NCBI RefSeq assembly: GCF_001715975.1
Contig: NZ_MARB01000024.1
Coordinates: forward strand, 1 to 64,000
From: Candidatus Thiodiazotropha endolucinida
Lineage (GTDB): Bacteria; Pseudomonadota; Gammaproteobacteria; Chromatiales; Chromatiaceae
Reading direction: 5' to 3'
Length of the DNA: 64,000 nt
The notes beneath the pieces are model-generated. The model was not told the DNA's origin and did no database searches. It worked only from the letters and a program-made list of their open reading frames with translations. Shown here piece by piece: positions 27,382 to 35,960 of this stretch. Each line of letters starts with the position of its first letter. Position 1 is the stretch's first letter. The position numbers were made by a program, and so were the translations under genes.

Positions 27382-28581
27382 ATGCACAGAAGAACATTTC
27401 TCCACATGCTGGGGCTGGGTGCTGTGAGCTTCGGCATCGACACATCGGCCCAGGGTAAAACCGATACATCGGACGACACCATCACCCTGTTCCTGTGTGG
27501 CGATGTAATGACCGGGCGCGGCATCGACCAGATACTGCCCTACCCCGGCAAACCGGCTATCTACGAATCCCATCTCAAGAGCGCCAGGGACTATGTGGCG
27601 ATCGCCGAAAACAAGAGTGGCCATATTCCCCGACAGGTTCCCTTCGATTACATATGGGGCGATGCCTTGACCGAGCTTGAGCAAATCAATCCGGACCTGC
27701 GGATCATCAATCTCGAAACAGCCATCACCATCAGCGAGGAGTTTTGGCCACGTAAAGGTATTAATTACCGCATGCACCCCCGAAACACTCCCTGCCTCAA
27801 CGCGGCACAAATTGATGCCTGCGTGCTCGCCAACAACCATGTATTGGATTGGGGTTATGCAGGCCTGGCTGAAACCCTCACCAGTCTAAAGAACCATAAT
27901 ATTGAATATGCCGGCGCCGGGCATGACCGCGCCAGCGCTGAAGCACCCTTGATCTTCGATCTCCCGGGAAAAGGCAGGATTCTTCTGTATGCCTTTGCCC
28001 ATCGTTCCAGCGGCGTGCCCACGGCTTGGCGGGCCGAGTTAAACCGGCCAGGTATCGCGCTATTGAAATCGTTCAGCAGTTCCGAGATCACCCGATTGGC
28101 GGCTGATATCTCTGCCAGGAAACAGACCGGTGACCTGATTCTGTTCTCCATCCACTGGGGCGGCAATTGGGGCTATGGGATTCCACCCGAACATCGCCGC
28201 TTCGCCCATTGGCTGGTGGACAAGGTGGGCGTGGATATCGTTCATGGTCACTCCTCCCACCACCCGAAAGGGATAGAACTCTATCATGGTGCTCCCATCA
28301 TCTACGGCTGTGGCGACTTTCTCAACGACTATGAGGGGATCGGTAAATACGATCTGTTTCGGGACGATCTGACGCTGGCCTATTTTCTCACCTTTGACCC
28401 GCATGCCGCTCGGGTGACGCGTCTGGTGATGACGCCATTCCAGATCAGGAAATTTCGCCTGAACCACCCATCTCAACAAGATCGGATATGGTTACGCCAA
28501 ACCATGGCGCGAGAGTGTGCGAAGTTCGCGACCGGCGTGACTGAGCTGATCGATGGCAGTATCGAACTTGAGATCAGTTAA
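27382..28581 (+). CDS. CapA/PgsA-family calcineurin-like protein
   Basis: 399 residues. The N-terminus MHRRTFLHMLGLGAVSFGID looks like a Tat-type leader (RRTFL). Family motifs are LFLCGDVMTGRGID near residue 40, NLETAIT, VLANNHVLDWG and VDIVHGHSSHHPKGIE, which match the CapA fold related to metallophosphatases. CapA proteins act in capsule or poly-gamma-glutamate export and related envelope chemistry; here no cap genes are adjacent, so the role is open. AGGAG lies seven bases before the ATG. Its 3' end overlaps the oppositely oriented small membrane pseudogene by eight bases. Confidence 0.8.
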   Translation: MHRRTFLHMLGLGAVSFGIDTSAQGKTDTSDDTITLFLCGDVMTGRGIDQILPYPGKPAIYESHLKSARDYVAIAENKSGHIPRQVPFDYIWGDALTELEQINPDLRIINLETAITISEEFWPRKGINYRMHPRNTPCLNAAQIDACVLANNHVLDWGYAGLAETLTSLKNHNIEYAGAGHDRASAEAPLIFDLPGKGRILLYAFAHRSSGVPTAWRAELNRPGIALLKSFSSSEITRLAADISARKQTGDLILFSIHWGGNWGYGIPPEHRRFAHWLVDKVGVDIVHGHSSHHPKGIELYHGAPIIYGCGDFLNDYEGIGKYDLFRDDLTLAYFLTFDPHAARVTRLVMTPFQIRKFRLNHPSQQDRIWLRQTMARECAKFATGVTELIDGSIELEIS

Positions 28582-28837
28582 GTTTCACGGTCGGCAGTGA
28601 GCGCTGTTTCATCTCTTTTTTTGCCTGATTGATGTGCTCCAACCCCTCAAACAGATCGGGCAGCGTCTTTAGGATATGCAGCAACGCAAACAGTAGCACG
28701 CCATGGCGCATTCCCATACGAAACTGCTCGATGGTTTGTAATTCGTACCAGGCCTATAAAGCACTGGTATATAAAAGCAGAATGCCGACCAGCAAATTCA
28801 GATATGTGTTCGTGGCAATCATGCTAAGCAGTTTCAT
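28574..28837 (-). pseudogene. small membrane protein interrupted by an in-frame TAG
   Basis: Translation from the ATG at 28837 gives MKLLSMIATNTYLNLLVGIL and LLYTSAL, then a TAG stop (codon 28, 28754-28756), then the same frame continues AWYELQTIEQFRMGMRHGVL, LFALLHILKTLPDLFEGLEH and a basic end until TGA at 28574. Both halves look like one small two-helix membrane protein of 87 residues. Codon 28 may have been GAG. It is either a fresh nonsense mutation, an unusual read-through, or a sequencing error. No known family recognised. Confidence 0.65.
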
Positions 28838-29049
28838 CTACCCGGTCCCGTCCCTATCCTGACTCGTCGTTTCATAAAACACCTGGATAGTGCAGTTTAG
28901 CCGATAGAATTTTTACTGCCTATGTTGTTGGGTGATAACTATCAACTCCCCTCTAAGGCATAGATGACATCACACTTAGTCTTGACTTGGACAGAGAGCC
29001 CGGTTAAGAGACAATTCAACCGATGTCCGCAGATCAAAGGTATTCAGGA

Positions 29050-29529
29050 ATGCGTTTTTCAAAGTCGGAACCAACACCGCTTTATGTGTCCCGTACAGAT
29101 CCTCTTAATCCTCTTTCCAGCTATTCCAAGCATGGGTTTGAACTTGACGGCGATGTCTGGCCTTCTGTTGAACACTACTACCAGGGCATGAAATTCAAAC
29201 CCGGTTGGCTGCGCACCACCATTCGTGATGCGGATCATCCCGCCAAGGCGAAAAAACTCGCGGCAAAAAACAAAAAATCGGCACGCAATGATTGGGAACA
29301 GGTCAAGGAAACCATCATGACGCGCGGTATCTACATAAAATGCCGTACCCATCATGAAGTCGCCGAAGCCCTGCTTGCCACTAACGAGCAGAAGATCATC
29401 GAGAACAGTCAATTCGACTACTACTGGGGCTGCGGCCGAGACGGGCGCGGCCACAACACCTTCGGCAAGATATTGATGGCGGTTAGGGAGAAACTCAGAG
29501 AGGAGAGATCAGCCGCTGAACGGCCATAA
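29050..29529 (+). CDS. NADAR-domain protein (YbiA-like N-glycosidase family)
   Basis: 159 residues from the ATG at 29050, near AAAGG; the upstream ATG at 29023 would add nine. Family motifs are FELDGDVWPSVEHYYQGMKF near residue 30 and YYWGCGRDGRGHNTFGKILM near 130. NADAR/YbiA proteins cleave N-glycosidic bonds of damaged riboflavin intermediates or ADP-ribosylated guanosine; which reaction applies here cannot be told from sequence. No DarT-type ADP-ribosyltransferase gene is adjacent. The 3' end overlaps the convergent small membrane gene by 21 bases. Confidence 0.8.
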   Translation: MRFSKSEPTPLYVSRTDPLNPLSSYSKHGFELDGDVWPSVEHYYQGMKFKPGWLRTTIRDADHPAKAKKLAAKNKKSARNDWEQVKETIMTRGIYIKCRTHHEVAEALLATNEQKIIENSQFDYYWGCGRDGRGHNTFGKILMAVREKLREERSAAERP

Positions 29530-29802
29530 CTCTATCCCCAGCCACATAAAGCCGATCGACAGCACGATGCAGCACAGCGTGACGACTGCGATCAGTGGCT
29601 TGATACCGACCGACAATATCTGCATGACGCCCAGGTAGGCCCCGACGGCGGTCACGAAAAAAGCGAATTCACTCACCACGAGCAGGGTCAACAACGGTAT
29701 GGCAGTCGTCCCATCATCACTGGTGACGCTGCCTTTCATCACGATCAGCATCAAAAACAGGCCGATACCCAAGGCGACAAAGGGGAAGTTGTTTTTATTC
29801 AT
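29509..29802 (-). CDS. small three-helix membrane protein
   Basis: 97 residues with three predicted membrane helices (about 6-24, 35-58, 66-90) joined by short polar loops and no signature motif. Start MNKNNFPFVALGIG. It is convergent with the NADAR gene and overlaps its end. I do not recognise the family; a general inner-membrane protein is all that can be said. Confidence 0.6.
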   Translation of the reverse strand: MNKNNFPFVALGIGLFLMLIVMKGSVTSDDGTTAIPLLTLLVVSEFAFFVTAVGAYLGVMQILSVGIKPLIAVVTLCCIVLSIGFMWLGIELWPFSG

Positions 29803-29928
29803 GGTACTGCACCCGTATCAAGCAACCAGATCTGCTACGGCCAATATCGAGATGTGTTGTTACGTTGGAATTCTCTCAACGAAACATACCGACATCATTG
29901 CCTGTACTGGTATCTGACATCCCAAGTC

Positions 29929-30441
29929 TCAGTCACACTCAAACTTGCAAGGTTTACCATTGGCGCCACATTCGGCACGCATGACCATCAATGAATTCTT
30001 CACACCGGGCACACGGCATACACTGCGGGTACGCATAGAGAGCTTTGCACCACTCTGATAACTGCAAGTAATTTTATACAGGCCGTTTTTTTGTGATATC
30101 GCGATACTTGTGGGTTGACCCTTTTTGATCTCCGCTGGGGGTACGGCACAGCTTACGTAGCCCATGAATTCTTTGTCTGAGGATTCCCACAGGGCATTGT
30201 ACTTGCGACGTTTATACTCTCCGTAGCTGTCGCACAGTTCAGTCTTTTTCTTGGCGTTTGGATCACGCTCAAAGCCGCAATGGATCTTGAACATGCGCTT
30301 CATGTCATCTTCCGTGGGGCAATCCCCAATCTTCTGCGCCTGAGATATATCGGGACACTGACTCGAACTGCCGGCCGTGACCGAAGCGGAAATAAGAAGT
30401 GCAGTGATACTGATAGCCAGAATAAAAGCGTAACGTTTCAT
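29929..30441 (-). CDS. secreted cysteine-containing protein, unknown function
   Basis: 170 residues from the ATG at 30441 with GGAGA upstream; a longer frame to 30507 has no leader character. A signal peptide (MKRYAFILAISITALLISAS) is followed by a mature protein of about 145 residues with around nine cysteines, many in pairs (QCPDI..DCPTED, HCGFE, LCDSY, SCAVP, TCSY, VCRVP, ECGANGKPCKFEC). That number fits a disulfide-stabilised periplasmic or secreted protein. No known family. It stands alone on its strand. Confidence 0.65.
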   Translation of the reverse strand: MKRYAFILAISITALLISASVTAGSSSQCPDISQAQKIGDCPTEDDMKRMFKIHCGFERDPNAKKKTELCDSYGEYKRRKYNALWESSDKEFMGYVSCAVPPAEIKKGQPTSIAISQKNGLYKITCSYQSGAKLSMRTRSVCRVPGVKNSLMVMRAECGANGKPCKFECD

Positions 30442-30750
30442 GAATGTCTCCGTAGGTGCAAATCGGAAAGATGCAGGATAGATACTCGGATCTTCGTCAT
30501 CAATCATTTCAGGGTGATATTTTGTTTTACAGCGAAAGAGATGGCAAAGACATAAGTCAAATTGAGGAGAATTCGCACCTGGGATGACCCTAAAAACAAT
30601 AACTTATCTATTCATCCAATAAATAACGACAGGATGACGCGACAGATAGACAGGTGCGCAATGCGTGATCTGCCGGTTGATTGGAGCGACAGCCTCGGGG
30701 AGGCGTTCGCTCTGTTGACAGGAAGCGGTTACTGGACGCCCGCTTTTATT

Positions 30751-31629
30751 TTATTGCTTGGCGAGGGCCTCTCTGACGAACTGCTTCCAATGCTCCATTC
30801 GTTTCTGCAACAACAGCATGCCGTCGAAGTAAGGCACGACATCATTCTGGCGGATAATCTCCCTGCCCTTGGGCCCTAAGGCAAACTGAATGAAGCGGTC
30901 GGACTCCCGACTGTTGGGGGAGTGCCTGTTGTGCACCAGATAGAGTGGGCGGTAGAGCAGATAGTTACCCGTGCGGATTTTCTCGAAGCTCGGCTCCTTG
31001 CCTTCCAGTTTGAGAATCTTGAAATCCCGTTTGTGCGCACTTGCAATGCCGGTGACCGCAATCGCATTGGGATTCTTTTCCACCGTTTTCTCCAAAGGAC
31101 CGGAAGACGGGAATTCATGCTTACTGATGAAACTGGCCTTTGGATCTTCGAACAGATGCTGACGCAGGGTGTAACCGACGCCGGAGATCTTCCCCTTGCG
31201 GATGAGCAGTTCCAATGGCTGATCCGCGCCGCCCAGCTGTGACCAATTCGTGATCTTACCCCGGTAGAGCTCACGCAGCTGCACCAGGCTGATCGACTCG
31301 ATGGGATTGGAGTTGTGCACCACAACCACCAGCGCATCCCAGGCCACGGGAATCATATTGGCGCTGGCTTCCACCCGACTTGAATCCAGCTTGAATCGGC
31401 AGGCGCCACCGATATCTGCCTGATTGGCGGTGATTTCGCGGATCCCTTTGGTAGCACCACCGCCGGCGATGGTGATATCTACACCCGTTTCATCCTTGTA
31501 GGCAGCTGCGAGATCGGCCATAAACGCGTTGCGGGTTATACCGCAGCCTACCCAGGAGAGCTCCAGCGCTTGTGTCGTGATGGGTAACAGTGTCAGAAAC
31601 AGCAGTTTGGATATGAATTGATAGCGCAA
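30751..31629 (-). CDS. PstS-like phosphate/anion-binding periplasmic protein
   Basis: 292 residues. The start is a TTG at 31629 with GGAAGG five bases upstream. A signal peptide ends near residue 22, and the mature protein begins with a PstS-type motif, LSWVGCGITRNAFMADLAAA, followed by GGGATKGIREITANQADIGG, the ligand-binding loops of the phosphate-binding periplasmic superfamily. It probably binds phosphate or a related anion. No pstCAB or phoU genes adjoin it, so it may be an orphan receptor or sensor component. Confidence 0.75.
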   Translation of the reverse strand: MRYQFISKLLFLTLLPITTQALELSWVGCGITRNAFMADLAAAYKDETGVDITIAGGGATKGIREITANQADIGGACRFKLDSSRVEASANMIPVAWDALVVVVHNSNPIESISLVQLRELYRGKITNWSQLGGADQPLELLIRKGKISGVGYTLRQHLFEDPKASFISKHEFPSSGPLEKTVEKNPNAIAVTGIASAHKRDFKILKLEGKEPSFEKIRTGNYLLYRPLYLVHNRHSPNSRESDRFIQFALGPKGREIIRQNDVVPYFDGMLLLQKRMEHWKQFVREALAKQ

Positions 31630-31934
31630 AATAACCTTCCTTTTTTGTTGGTCTTGAGCGAGTACACTATAGTCATTTCATTCGATTATTCACCCCGTAT
31701 TAGGATTTTCATTCTCATTCTTAGGAAGAAATTGTCTTAATTTTGACCGGCCGCTCAATCTCCAAATAAGTTCATCCAAAAAAGGCCTCGATCAACCTGC
31801 GGTTTTCGACGGTTATGTCGATAACAGAGAAGTAGCCACATATATGGCCAATAATCTGACAGCAACGGCACATTGTGGGAGGATTGGTGTTGGACAAAAC
31901 TGTTGATTAGTCAGGCAAGGAGCCATGAGGCACG
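31630..31934. other. divergent promoter region between PstS-like and SCO1 genes
   Basis: About 305 AT-rich bases carrying promoters for both outward-reading genes. No repeat or ORF recognised. Confidence 0.45.
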
Positions 31935-32531
31935 ATGTTTCGGATAATCTTTTTCTCTTTTACGCTACTCATCCTATTCTCATCCGCCGCATCGGATGAA
32001 ATGGCCCAAAAAGACGAGATACTCAGCTCCCGCAGTGAGTCACCCGGCGGAGATTTCGTTCTCTATTCAAGCCAAGGCAAGGTCTCATTGAAACAATTCA
32101 GAGGGAAAGTGGTACTGCTCTACTTCGGCTATACCAAATGCCCCGATGTCTGCCCCACCTCCCTTTCCATTATTGCCCAAGCCTTGAATGAGCTCAGCGA
32201 GGAAGAGTTGAAATCGGTACATGGCGTGTTTATCAGTGTCGATCCCAAGCGGGATGATGTCCAAGTACTGGATGAGTATGTCAGACACTTCCACCCCAAC
32301 TTGGTAGGTGTAACCGGCAGTGAAGGTGAAGTTACCGAGGTCGCCAGGCGCTATGGCGCACAATACGAAGAAGTTGCACTTGAAGGATCTGATTTCGGCT
32401 ATGCGGTCAACCACTCATCGGTTACCTACCTGATCACACCGGAGGGCGATCTGCGGTTTATGTTGCCTCATCAAACTCCCGCATTTGTCATCCTGGAAGC
32501 CATCCGATATCTACTGGCAGACACGATGTAA
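31935..32531 (+). CDS. SCO1/SenC-family copper chaperone
   Basis: 198 residues with a signal peptide or anchor at the start (MFRIIFFSFTLLILFSSAAS) and a thioredoxin-like fold. The copper-binding set is complete: CPDVC with Cys69 and Cys73, and His160 in YAVNHSSVTYLI. SCO1 proteins deliver copper to, or reduce the cysteines of, the CuA site of cytochrome oxidase in the periplasm. No cytochrome oxidase genes are adjacent. GAGG lies just before the ATG. Confidence 0.9.
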   Translation: MFRIIFFSFTLLILFSSAASDEMAQKDEILSSRSESPGGDFVLYSSQGKVSLKQFRGKVVLLYFGYTKCPDVCPTSLSIIAQALNELSEEELKSVHGVFISVDPKRDDVQVLDEYVRHFHPNLVGVTGSEGEVTEVARRYGAQYEEVALEGSDFGYAVNHSSVTYLITPEGDLRFMLPHQTPAFVILEAIRYLLADTM

Positions 32532-32704
32532 AACCACATGTTGGCTTGTCGCGGCAAAGGGGTCTTCCCTATTGTTTTACATCATCACGTTTTTTTCTTG
32601 TTCTAATTCAACAACTCTGCCCCCTTGAACTAAATTATCTCTATCCATGAATAAAATTGATCATCAATTGTCACCGACAATTTTTTAACTTTTGCCATGG
32701 CAGA

Positions 32705-33118
32705 TTAATCTGCAAATTCCAGTAACTCTTGTATGGCTTCAATTCCGTCCAGTGCACATTTTTCATCAGATTTACCATCAGGCGCGCCGGCGACACCAAC
32801 AGCTCCCACCATTGATCCAGAGGCCTGGATTGTGACACCACCGCCTAAAATCAATATACCCGGCAGCTGTTTGATACCCGATGCTTCGATATTGGAATTT
32901 ACCACCTCCGAGAGTGAAGTTGTTGCAGAACGATAGTTGATGGATGTTTTTGCCTTTAATATTGCCCCATCAGGTGATGAAACCCCCGCCAGATTATCTC
33001 TCAGTACCACTTGTAAATTACCTCCACCGTCAACCACAGCTACCGAAACCTGGAATCCAGACGCTCGACAGCTTTCAAGTGCTTTCTTGGCAACCATTAG
33101 CGCTGCGTCCGGTGTCAA
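32705..33118 (-). CDS. GlcG/HbpS-family (DUF336) protein, start uncertain
   Basis: 137 residues from a TTG at 33118. The fold is that of GlcG/HbpS: AALMVAKKALESCRASGFQV, VAVVDGGGNLQVVLRDN and GGVTIQASGSMVGAVGVAGA. Relatives bind heme or corrinoids or are linked to glycolate and propanediol use. In the same frame the sequence continues upstream through a clear signal peptide (LNILTLVAIFIFASTAVQAE) but no ATG, GTG or TTG precedes it before the in-frame stop near 33286, so the exported form would need a CTG (33212-33217) or another rare start. It follows sohB on the same strand. Confidence 0.6.
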   Translation of the reverse strand: MTPDAALMVAKKALESCRASGFQVSVAVVDGGGNLQVVLRDNLAGVSSPDGAILKAKTSINYRSATTSLSEVVNSNIEASGIKQLPGILILGGGVTIQASGSMVGAVGVAGAPDGKSDEKCALDGIEAIQELLEFAD

Positions 33119-33231
33119 TGTTTTAGAAGTAAAAAGAACATCAATTTCTCTTTCCTCTGCTTGAACAGCAGTGGAAGCAAATATAAAGATGGCAACAAGC
33201 GTTAATATATTCAGCAGAGCAGGTGCGATAG

Positions 33232-34269
33232 TTACTCTATTTCGTGCACCCCAAACCCACTTCTCCCCCGTCCCAGAAGTCCTTTATCAAATATCGATGC
33301 CAAGGACGACAATCGGTCGATGAGGGGTTTATGAGGTCTGAAGGAAACTTGGTAAAGCTCTGCTGCTTTCCTGGCATCCAGCAGGTAATCGTCACTGGTG
33401 CATAATTTATCGACAAGCTTCAATTCCAGGGCTTTTGTCCCGTACCAGTGCTCCCCGGTCGCTACAGTTTCGATATCAAGTTCGCTGCGCTGGGTCTTTA
33501 TGAATGCCTTAAACAGACGGTGTGCCTCATCGATCTCCTCACGAAACTTGTCTCTGTCTTTGTCAGTGTTTTCGCCAAAAAGGGTGACCGTTCTTTTATA
33601 TTCACCGGCAGTGAACTGCTCGAAATCGATATCGTGTCGTTTCAGAAAACGGTTGAAATTTGGCAATTGCGCCAACACACCAATGGAACCGACCACAGCA
33701 AATGGTGCAGCAATGATATGATCGGCCACACAGGCCATCAGATATCCACCACTCGCGGCAACCTTGTCCACCGCTATTGTCAGTCGTATGTTCTTGTCCT
33801 TGAGTCGCGTAAGCTGGGAAGCCGCCAGGCCGTAGGCATGGACCAGACCGCCACTACTCTCCAAACGCAGCACGACCTCGTCTTCTGGCCTTGCTACGGA
33901 CAGGATGACCGTGATCTCTTCACGCAAGGAGGCCACCGCAGAAGCACGGATGTCACCATGAAAATTCAGCACGAATACTCTCTTCTTATCTTTTGAGCGG
34001 GCATCGGGCCCCAGTTTCCGGGATTTCTTGAGATCATGCTTACGTGTTTTGTGAATCTGCTTAAATGCCTTCTTTGGCAGCATCGCCGCCTTGAGGGCAT
34101 GGGCCAGGTCATCGTAGTCCCGGTTCAAGTATTTGACTTCAAGACGCTGTTTATTCCGGGGCCTACCTCTACCGGCGAGAGCTATGATCCCCCCAACAAC
34201 AGCAAGAATGGCCAATACCACGGTGATCGATTTTGCCAGAAACAGGCTATAGTCGGTGACAAATTCCAT
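33232..34269 (-). CDS. sohB: SohB-like S49 peptidase
   Basis: 345 residues. An N-terminal membrane helix (about 12-32) is followed by a charged linker and the S49/ClpP-like core: RVFVLNFHGDIRAS, RLESSGGLVHAYG, nucleophile Ser in KVAASGGYLMAC, and the Lys of EYKRTVTLFGENT. This matches SohB, an inner-membrane periplasmic serine protease in gammaproteobacteria, and length agrees. GGGAG is positioned before the ATG at 34269. The GlcG-like frame follows closely on the same strand. Confidence 0.88.
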   Translation of the reverse strand: MEFVTDYSLFLAKSITVVLAILAVVGGIIALAGRGRPRNKQRLEVKYLNRDYDDLAHALKAAMLPKKAFKQIHKTRKHDLKKSRKLGPDARSKDKKRVFVLNFHGDIRASAVASLREEITVILSVARPEDEVVLRLESSGGLVHAYGLAASQLTRLKDKNIRLTIAVDKVAASGGYLMACVADHIIAAPFAVVGSIGVLAQLPNFNRFLKRHDIDFEQFTAGEYKRTVTLFGENTDKDRDKFREEIDEAHRLFKAFIKTQRSELDIETVATGEHWYGTKALELKLVDKLCTSDDYLLDARKAAELYQVSFRPHKPLIDRLSSLASIFDKGLLGRGRSGFGVHEIE

Positions 34270-34566
34270 TCATTGCTCTCCCATACGATGCCTCATTTAA
34301 TCAGAACCATTTTTGTACCTAGAGTATGTTTCAAGGCCATCTGCCAAAGATTATGACGTATAATAATAATTTGTGACTAATGTCGTTCTTGCGAATTTAA
34401 TATTATACAAATCCTTTTGGTTACACCTCAAACTTGTTCAGAAAGAACTCGAAATGCCAATAGTTAACCCTTGTCACCGCCCCCCTTTATTCACATTGAT
34501 TAACATTTATCAGCACGCCTACTGATAGACTATAATTACTGAACAATACTTTATGGGGGTTTAGGG

Positions 34567-34752
34567 ATGACCTATCAAACGACATATTCTGGACCCGAAC
34601 GACGCATTGAGCAGCGTAGAAAGATTGTTGATCGCCGTGAGTTAATAAGATTCGAACCCGACAAGGAGCCTCGTCGAAAGGGGCATGGACGGCGTAAAGG
34701 GGAGATGAATGATCCCTGGAATCGGCTGGATAAATTAGAAAAAGGGGTCTGA
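34567..34752 (+). CDS. small basic protein with PERR/DRR motifs
   Basis: 61 residues, MTYQTTYSGPERRIEQRRKI then VDRRELIRFEPDKEPRRKGH, with about a quarter Arg/Lys. The GPERR..RR..DRR pattern recurs as a short tail or lead in many proteobacterial signalling and regulatory proteins. Here it stands alone behind a GGGG-rich ribosome site (TGGGGGTTTAGGG). Function unknown; it may bind nucleic acid or acidic lipid. Confidence 0.5.
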   Translation: MTYQTTYSGPERRIEQRRKIVDRRELIRFEPDKEPRRKGHGRRKGEMNDPWNRLDKLEKGV

Positions 34753-34801
34753 TCTGACCGTCTAACAAAATGGAAATATGACCCTGTCTCGATAATATTT
34801 T

Positions 34802-35431
34802 TTAGGTTTCATGATCGCCCATAATCTTTCTAATAACGCGATCGCGTTCTTCGCGTTTAACTTCTTCTAATGAATTATAAAATTGCGGTTCAACATTGCA
34901 TTTACCATCGGCTACGACATAGCAATGAATCGGAGCGCCTTTACCGTTTTTTTCTATCCATTCGCTCGCAAGTTTATGCACATGGGTCATCTGCCCTAGT
35001 GATTCAGATATCTCATCTTCGTGATTCAGTAGAAGGCGAATAAGAATCGTTACACCAATGTCGTTGAATGTAACTACATGCTGGTACTCAAGCCGCTTAT
35101 TCGAAGGAAGCTCCGCCTTTTTAAATGCTTCTCTAAGTAAGCGCAGAAGCGGCTCTCTTAACTTTTCTTGATAGATCTCATCTAACAGCTTGTTGCCAGC
35201 CCAACCTCCGACAAACAGACATAGGCCAATAACCAAGCCGGATCCCATGCCAGCATCCATAGTCGGACGAGTATCCAGATGCAAGGCCTTATTGGACTTC
35301 ATAGGCTCACTCGATTCTTGCCAATCGGTATTGGCTAATACCGGATCAAGCTCCGAGCCTATTGCATCAATCGCGGCACGCATAAACGGATTCTGGCCGG
35401 CTACGAAGTAGGTGTATGTGACGCTATCCAT
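34802..35431 (-). CDS. uncharacterised protein with a glycine-rich membrane helix
   Basis: 209 residues. Polar N-terminus, a single hydrophobic segment at about 60-80 (GMGSGLVIGLCLFVGGWAG), then a charged, mostly helical C-terminal part. Codon use is AT-richer than the neighbouring metabolic genes. No family recognised and no obvious partner; the next gene is 500 bases away. Confidence 0.5.
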   Translation of the reverse strand: MDSVTYTYFVAGQNPFMRAAIDAIGSELDPVLANTDWQESSEPMKSNKALHLDTRPTMDAGMGSGLVIGLCLFVGGWAGNKLLDEIYQEKLREPLLRLLREAFKKAELPSNKRLEYQHVVTFNDIGVTILIRLLLNHEDEISESLGQMTHVHKLASEWIEKNGKGAPIHCYVVADGKCNVEPQFYNSLEEVKREERDRVIRKIMGDHET

Positions 35432-35960
35432 TACGACCTCATTTGAAACCTAACAGTTGTCTTAACGAAACCCTCTGTATCGTTATACACTTTTATGTGC
35501 TCTCTATATACATAGCATCCAAACCTCGACGAGCCTAGCTCAGCGCATTCCAGCACCCAAGTTGTATCTAAATCTACCACTTATAAGTAATGCCCAATGA
35601 AAAAAGCACTAGTATCTTGAAGTAGTTCTCCCCAAGATAATTTCTGCTTAATGTTACAGGACCCGATTTGCAAATTTGTCATATCGCATAACATTTAAGT
35701 AGAAGACAATTTATCTTATTACTCGCCTATTTAAGTAAATAGGCGTGCAAGTTGCCTCCTATCACGCGATTCAGCAATTTTTTTTAAAGTCGTATTAGGA
35801 ATAAAAATACTCCTCATCCTTATGAAGTATTTGAAGCTCAACAGGGTGATGTCAGCCGACAAAGTTGTCCTCTGAACAAAGTCATGAAGTAAAGATATGC
35901 TTGCCCTCATGCAGCTATTTGAGAGGCTTCCCCGATAATAAATGTCACGCCAGCCGGATA
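35432..35960. other. AT-rich gap with a perfect palindrome
   Basis: About 530 bases without a supported gene. The inverted repeat CGCCTATTTA - AG - TAAATAGGCG at 35724-35745 is perfect over 10 bp per arm and could be an operator or terminator. Nothing else recognised. Confidence 0.5.
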
